The notes under the pieces: model-generated
Told to the model about the DNA's origin: nothing
The model's input: only the letters and a program-made list of their open reading frames with translations
Databases searched by the model: none
Source: Symsagittifera roscoffensis
Lineage: Eukaryota > Xenacoelomorpha > Acoela > Convolutidae
Length of the DNA: 62,000 bases
NCBI RefSeq assembly: GCF_963678635.1
Contig: NC_087070.1
Location: forward strand, 30,034,390-30,096,389
Direction of reading: 5' to 3'
Program-made: the position numbers and the translations under genes
In this document: positions 58,632 to 62,000 of the stretch, one piece after another
How positions within the stretch are numbered: the first letter of the stretch is position 1
Layout: every line of letters starts with the position of its first letter

Positions 58632-59028
58632 ACTGTTCTTCTCCAAATTTAATTTGATTTCGATTTCAAGTTTTGACTCAAGTGAGCAATTAAATGATCA
58701 ATCAGGATCTAGAAAAGAAATCACGAATGTCACACTTGTCAATTTCACCCTAACATACATCGTTAAAATTTGCTTAAAGACAGTTCAGATAAAAAGATAT
58801 TTATCCTAAAATTTATTAAAATCAATTGGTTTCTAAAATTTTGGAATTCGACCTAAGATTGGACAGTCCAAACTTTGGATCTATTCCCAAGATCGTCATT
58901 TAGTTGTTCATGGTCACTAACCCCCACTTACCCATGATCTTAATAACCTAACACATAACATAACATAACACACATATCACATATTACGTGCAACTTGGTC
59001 TTTGGCCTAACACCCTCTCGCTCATCAC
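58632..59028 (-). other. Spacer between pol and the giant ORF, with a 3' splice-site-like sequence
   Basis: 397 bases without a long frame. On the minus strand GTGATTTCTTTTCTAG|ATCC (AG at 58710-58709) is a good acceptor, 78 bases before the ATG at 58631 with no other ATG in the giant ORF's frame noticed between. It would let a spliced subgenomic RNA express the ORF. A short ACATAAC repeat occurs near 58950-58970. Confidence 0.4.
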
Positions 59029-62000
59029 TCAGCCTATACTTAAGTAATATTTCTTATGTAGATACACTTGTATGCTCGTATCAGAGAATATCACATGTAC
59101 AAGCGCGTACAATTCCCGAGGATGCAGTCTTCCTCTATTTGGATCGTACACTGGAAGCGAAAGCTCCTTCACGTCCATTTCCACAAGGAAGTCCCTCAGC
59201 CTCGTCAAAGACAAGACTAGATTTTCTGGGTCCACGTGCTGCTTCTCTGTCGCCCTCGTTACCAAGAAGCATAAGTACTTTCCCGGTATCTGCGACACTG
59301 CCGGGGGTAAGGCTGCTACGCCCCCTATCCCTGGTCTTTGCTTCCAAAGGAATTCCACGTTTTTGTATTCCCTCTTAAAATCTGCCGCTAGCGCCGTCCT
59401 AAAACTCATGTCTGCGGTGATTGCTACCGCACATGTTCTGTTTGTGAGTATGAAATCACTGTCTGTTAGTATTATGTTACTAGAATATTCATTTGGTAAA
59501 TTAAAATATGACTCAACTACCCTGCCTATGTCAGGTTTCTTAGGTTCTTCACCTGTTTCTGCTTCTAAGTTTCCTGTTTCTCTTGCTATTCTCAATTTTT
59601 TTATTATCAAGTTTTCAGTGTGGGTAAGTCCTACCCCCACTCCCCGGACAAAAATATCCATCGGCGTCCCCGTCGATCGCATACCGGGTATTAAGTCAAG
59701 ATTAGAAGCTGGAATGAGAAGTTGTCCTTCCTGGGCAGCCCAGGAAGGATCATCTCGTTCGGTCCTAATGTATTTAGCGCTTTCGCGATCTACGTCTTGA
59801 ATCGTAACGCTGGTCTTTTCAGGGTCTGATGTCATTTCGTTCAGCCACTCTAAGACACGCAGGTTCGTCAGGTCTTGTTCATTTGACTGCTGTTGCTCAT
59901 CGTTGAACTCCACCTCGGGTTTCGACCAGTCGTCAACCCACTCATCGTTGTGGTCATCGACTATGCCAATGTCCTGTGACACTGTTATTTCCTCTAAACC
60001 CACTACTTCCTCCACTATTTTCTTTAGATCTATCCTATCCACTACAAAGTCGTCACCGTAAGGATTGTATTTCTTTCTTAGTCTCGTCCCGTCTTTCTGA
60101 CGAGTCTGCATCGTGAACGGAAGATCTGGTTCCATGTTCTTGGGAACCTCTGTCTGTTCGGAATCCTGCCAATCTTCCTCTGCGTAGGGCAAGGTTTCAT
60201 CGTCCGCTTCGATCTGTTCGTTTGGATCCAGGTCCAATGGTGTATCCGTACCTTCCTCTACGACTTCGTTTCCATCGTTCTTCTCCCTGGTGCCTTTTTC
60301 ATTGACCTCACAAGCAGGATCCATCATTAGATAATCCCCTTCTTCCATGTCTGCAGGTATACACCAGTCTTCTGTCGATGGATTGTGTGGCTTGATGTTC
60401 TCGTAGTGGGCGGCTCGGCCAGTACTCAGTCTATAAAAGCGTCCCTCTTGGTGCACCTCTGTAATCATGAAGGGTCCCCTCCACTTCTTCAGAAGCTTTT
60501 TTGTCCCTTTCGGTGGTATAACGTTCTGAAATACCCATACGTAGTCTCCCACCGAGTAAGCCTTTGCACCAGCTGCTTTCTTGTCGAATCTTTTCCTCTG
60601 CCTTGCCTGTGCCTGCTGAGTGTTTCGTCTACACAAGTCGTTCAACTCCTGTTGGCGTCTGATCACATCCCTCACGTAGACCTGTGGGGATGTTTTCTTT
60701 CCCTCATACTCTGGGTAGAACAATGTCAAGGGTAAAGACTTCTCGTGTCCCGTCAGCATCATGTGTGGACTGACTCCAGTGGTGGAGTGTTGCGTGCTAT
60801 TATAAGCTCCCATCACCTGTGGAAGGTATCTGTCCCAATCGGTCATATACCTGGAACAGTATACTCTCAGCATCGATACTAACGTCCTATTCTGTCTTTC
60901 CACTAAGCCATTCGTCTGAGGGTGGTATGTCGTGGAGTGAGCCTGAGCGACCTGTGACCGTCTCATAAGCTCTTTCGTAAGCTCGCCTACGAAAGCCGTT
61001 CCATTGTCCGATTGAAACGTCATTGGACATCCGTGTCTTGCTATCCACGTATTGATCAGGTGGTCGCATGTCTCTTCCGCTGAGGCAGTTATGCAGGGCA
61101 CGGCCTCTGCATACTTCGTGAAGTGATCTATCATGACCAAGACTTGGTTGTAACCGCTGTCTGTCATGCATATCTTCTGGTGATCTATCTGCACCACCTC
61201 GTTGAATTCAGACGATTCAATTGATTGTAAAGGAAATCGCAACTTCCTAGGATCCTTGACCTGTTGGCATGACAGACATGCTGTCACCCATTTCTCGCAT
61301 GCCTTTTTCATCCCAGGCCACTCAAAGCGCTTCAGGATCCTCTGATACACTTTGTCGATCCCTTGATGGCCCATCTGATCATGCGACCTGAATAATAGTT
61401 CTGTCTGATAGAGTTGCGGCAACACTATCGCGTTATATTTGTATAAGACCTTGTCTTCTTCTCTTCTCCTGCAAGCCACGATCCCGTCCTTGTTCAGATA
61501 TAATCTCCCCTCCTTCTGCATGAAGTATTGTCTCAGGATCCTATAGCTGTCTTCTTCCAGGTCACCTTTGTCAGGTGCACCGTTTTCTATCCACCTTTTT
61601 AGGTTGCTTGTCATGCGATCATTTCTCTGCGCCCTTAGAAGGTCCGAGAGTCTGTATCTCGCCTTCAAGTACGTTTTCATGACTCTCATCTGACTGTTCA
61701 GCTCGTTGGGCTGATGTGTGTCTTCTTCCATCTTAACGCACCAAATCTTCGCCAACGGTTGTGTTTCTTGTTGAAACGGCTGAAGATCAGTCCTGACTAC
61801 CTCTTTCTGCGGCAACAGGCTTATCGAACGTTTCGATACCGCTATCGTTTCTAAGTCATCCTCTGCGTTGTCAAAGACTCTTTCGCTTGGTATTAGGTAG
61901 CGATCACTGTCAGGATCCTGGTACACCTCTCTGTCCAGGTTTCTCGCCCGAGTTTCCACTAGTAGCGTGTGTATCGCCAGTTCTGACAGTTCTGATCCCG
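59029..62000 (-). CDS. Pol polyprotein, partial: Ty3/gypsy integrase with C-terminal macro-like domain
   Basis: The frame is open to the window edge, so the N-terminal protease, RT and RNase H are missing. After a linker, an HHCC zinc finger (SHDQMGHQG ... CLSCQQ, about 61384-61270) precedes the integrase core. Its D,D35E triad is D in QIDHQK (61183-61185), D in QSDNGTAF (61006-61008) and E in GLVERQN (60898-60900). A GPY/F-type module (KKWRGPFMITEV) follows near 60470. Then comes an acidic extension of about 330 residues, and the last 135 residues resemble TARG1/OARD1-type macro domains: AADFKREY, GGVAALP, GKYLCFLVTR and LSLPVYDPNRGRLHP. The catalytic Lys (in LITK of TARG1) is Arg and the catalytic Asp is gone, so ADP-ribose hydrolysis is unlikely. 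It ends KKYYLSIG-stop. Integrase assignment is certain; the macro call rests on aligned motifs. Confidence 0.88.
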   Translation of the reverse strand, partial: GSELSELAIHTLLVETRARNLDREVYQDPDSDRYLIPSERVFDNAEDDLETIAVSKRSISLLPQKEVVRTDLQPFQQETQPLAKIWCVKMEEDTHQPNELNSQMRVMKTYLKARYRLSDLLRAQRNDRMTSNLKRWIENGAPDKGDLEEDSYRILRQYFMQKEGRLYLNKDGIVACRRREEDKVLYKYNAIVLPQLYQTELLFRSHDQMGHQGIDKVYQRILKRFEWPGMKKACEKWVTACLSCQQVKDPRKLRFPLQSIESSEFNEVVQIDHQKICMTDSGYNQVLVMIDHFTKYAEAVPCITASAEETCDHLINTWIARHGCPMTFQSDNGTAFVGELTKELMRRSQVAQAHSTTYHPQTNGLVERQNRTLVSMLRVYCSRYMTDWDRYLPQVMGAYNSTQHSTTGVSPHMMLTGHEKSLPLTLFYPEYEGKKTSPQVYVRDVIRRQQELNDLCRRNTQQAQARQRKRFDKKAAGAKAYSVGDYVWVFQNVIPPKGTKKLLKKWRGPFMITEVHQEGRFYRLSTGRAAHYENIKPHNPSTEDWCIPADMEEGDYLMMDPACEVNEKGTREKNDGNEVVEEGTDTPLDLDPNEQIEADDETLPYAEEDWQDSEQTEVPKNMEPDLPFTMQTRQKDGTRLRKKYNPYGDDFVVDRIDLKKIVEEVVGLEEITVSQDIGIVDDHNDEWVDDWSKPEVEFNDEQQQSNEQDLTNLRVLEWLNEMTSDPEKTSVTIQDVDRESAKYIRTERDDPSWAAQEGQLLIPASNLDLIPGMRSTGTPMDIFVRGVGVGLTHTENLIIKKLRIARETGNLEAETGEEPKKPDIGRVVESYFNLPNEYSSNIILTDSDFILTNRTCAVAITADMSFRTALAADFKREYKNVEFLWKQRPGIGGVAALPPAVSQIPGKYLCFLVTRATEKQHVDPENLVLSLTRLRDFLVEMDVKELSLPVYDPNRGRLHPRELYALVHVIFSDTSIQVYLHKKYYLSIG

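Larger units (their letters stand above)
48360..62000 (-). mobile_element. Giant Ty3/gypsy-type LTR retroelement, 3' part
   Basis: Minus-strand order: pol (RNase H-integrase linker, integrase, macro-domain extension), a 397-base spacer, a 2982-codon ORF in the env position, then a 3' UTR and putative LTR. At least 13 kb is in the window, and gag, protease, RT and RNase H must lie to the right of 62000. Both ORFs are free of stops and frameshifts, and their GC content is far above the flanks, so the copy looks recent. It lies head-on upstream of Nup133. Confidence 0.8.

Noticed and set aside
59072-59800. 242-codon plus-strand frame opposite pol
   Set aside because: Antisense shadow of the macro-domain extension; no recognisable motif.

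Overview
The window is nuclear DNA of a eukaryote, almost certainly an invertebrate animal. It holds intron-containing genes with GT/AG splice sites and AATAAA signals: a TRPM-type channel exon, two classical short-chain dehydrogenase/reductase (SDR) genes and the nucleoporin gene Nup133. They sit in AT-rich DNA crowded with transposable elements. The species cannot be fixed from the sequence. There are no operons, bacterial-style genes or CRISPR arrays.

Layout. 1-194: a partial exon of a TRPM-like channel (+). 480-5351: an intact Ty1/copia retrotransposon with two LTRs that look identical, lying just downstream of that exon. 5646-20306: repeats only, namely terminal-inverted-repeat (TIR) elements with TA target sites, an old element flanked by LTR-like repeats (about 9782-15455), and a duplicated block carrying decayed BEL/Pao integrase. 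20603-24687 and 28141-30697: two paralogous three-exon SDR genes. A nearly perfect 1730-bp tandem duplication has doubled the promoter region and first exon of the second. 30809-42659: a long palindromic MITE, more TIR elements, and three tandem 1.3-kb units. 43566-47381: Nup133 on the minus strand in three exons (1113 aa). About 47671-62000: a decayed Penelope-like GIY-YIG fragment, then the 3' part of a very large LTR retroelement on the minus strand that runs off the right edge.

The most unusual object is that last element. Its pol ORF has a Ty3/gypsy-type integrase and then a long C-terminal extension ending in a TARG1/OARD1-like macro domain that has lost its catalytic residues. Downstream, in the position where retroviruses carry env, is an uninterrupted ORF of 2982 codons. 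It contains a complete SGNH (GDSL) hydrolase domain, a second divergent SGNH-like domain, a coiled coil, and about 1900 residues I cannot assign. A 3' splice-site-like sequence lies just upstream of this ORF, which fits expression from a spliced message.

The host genes look unrelated in function (ion channel, NAD(P)-dependent oxidoreductases, nuclear pore scaffold). The window mainly illustrates transposon nesting and local duplication around ordinary genes. Gene models are deduced from reading frames and splice signals only; no database search was possible.
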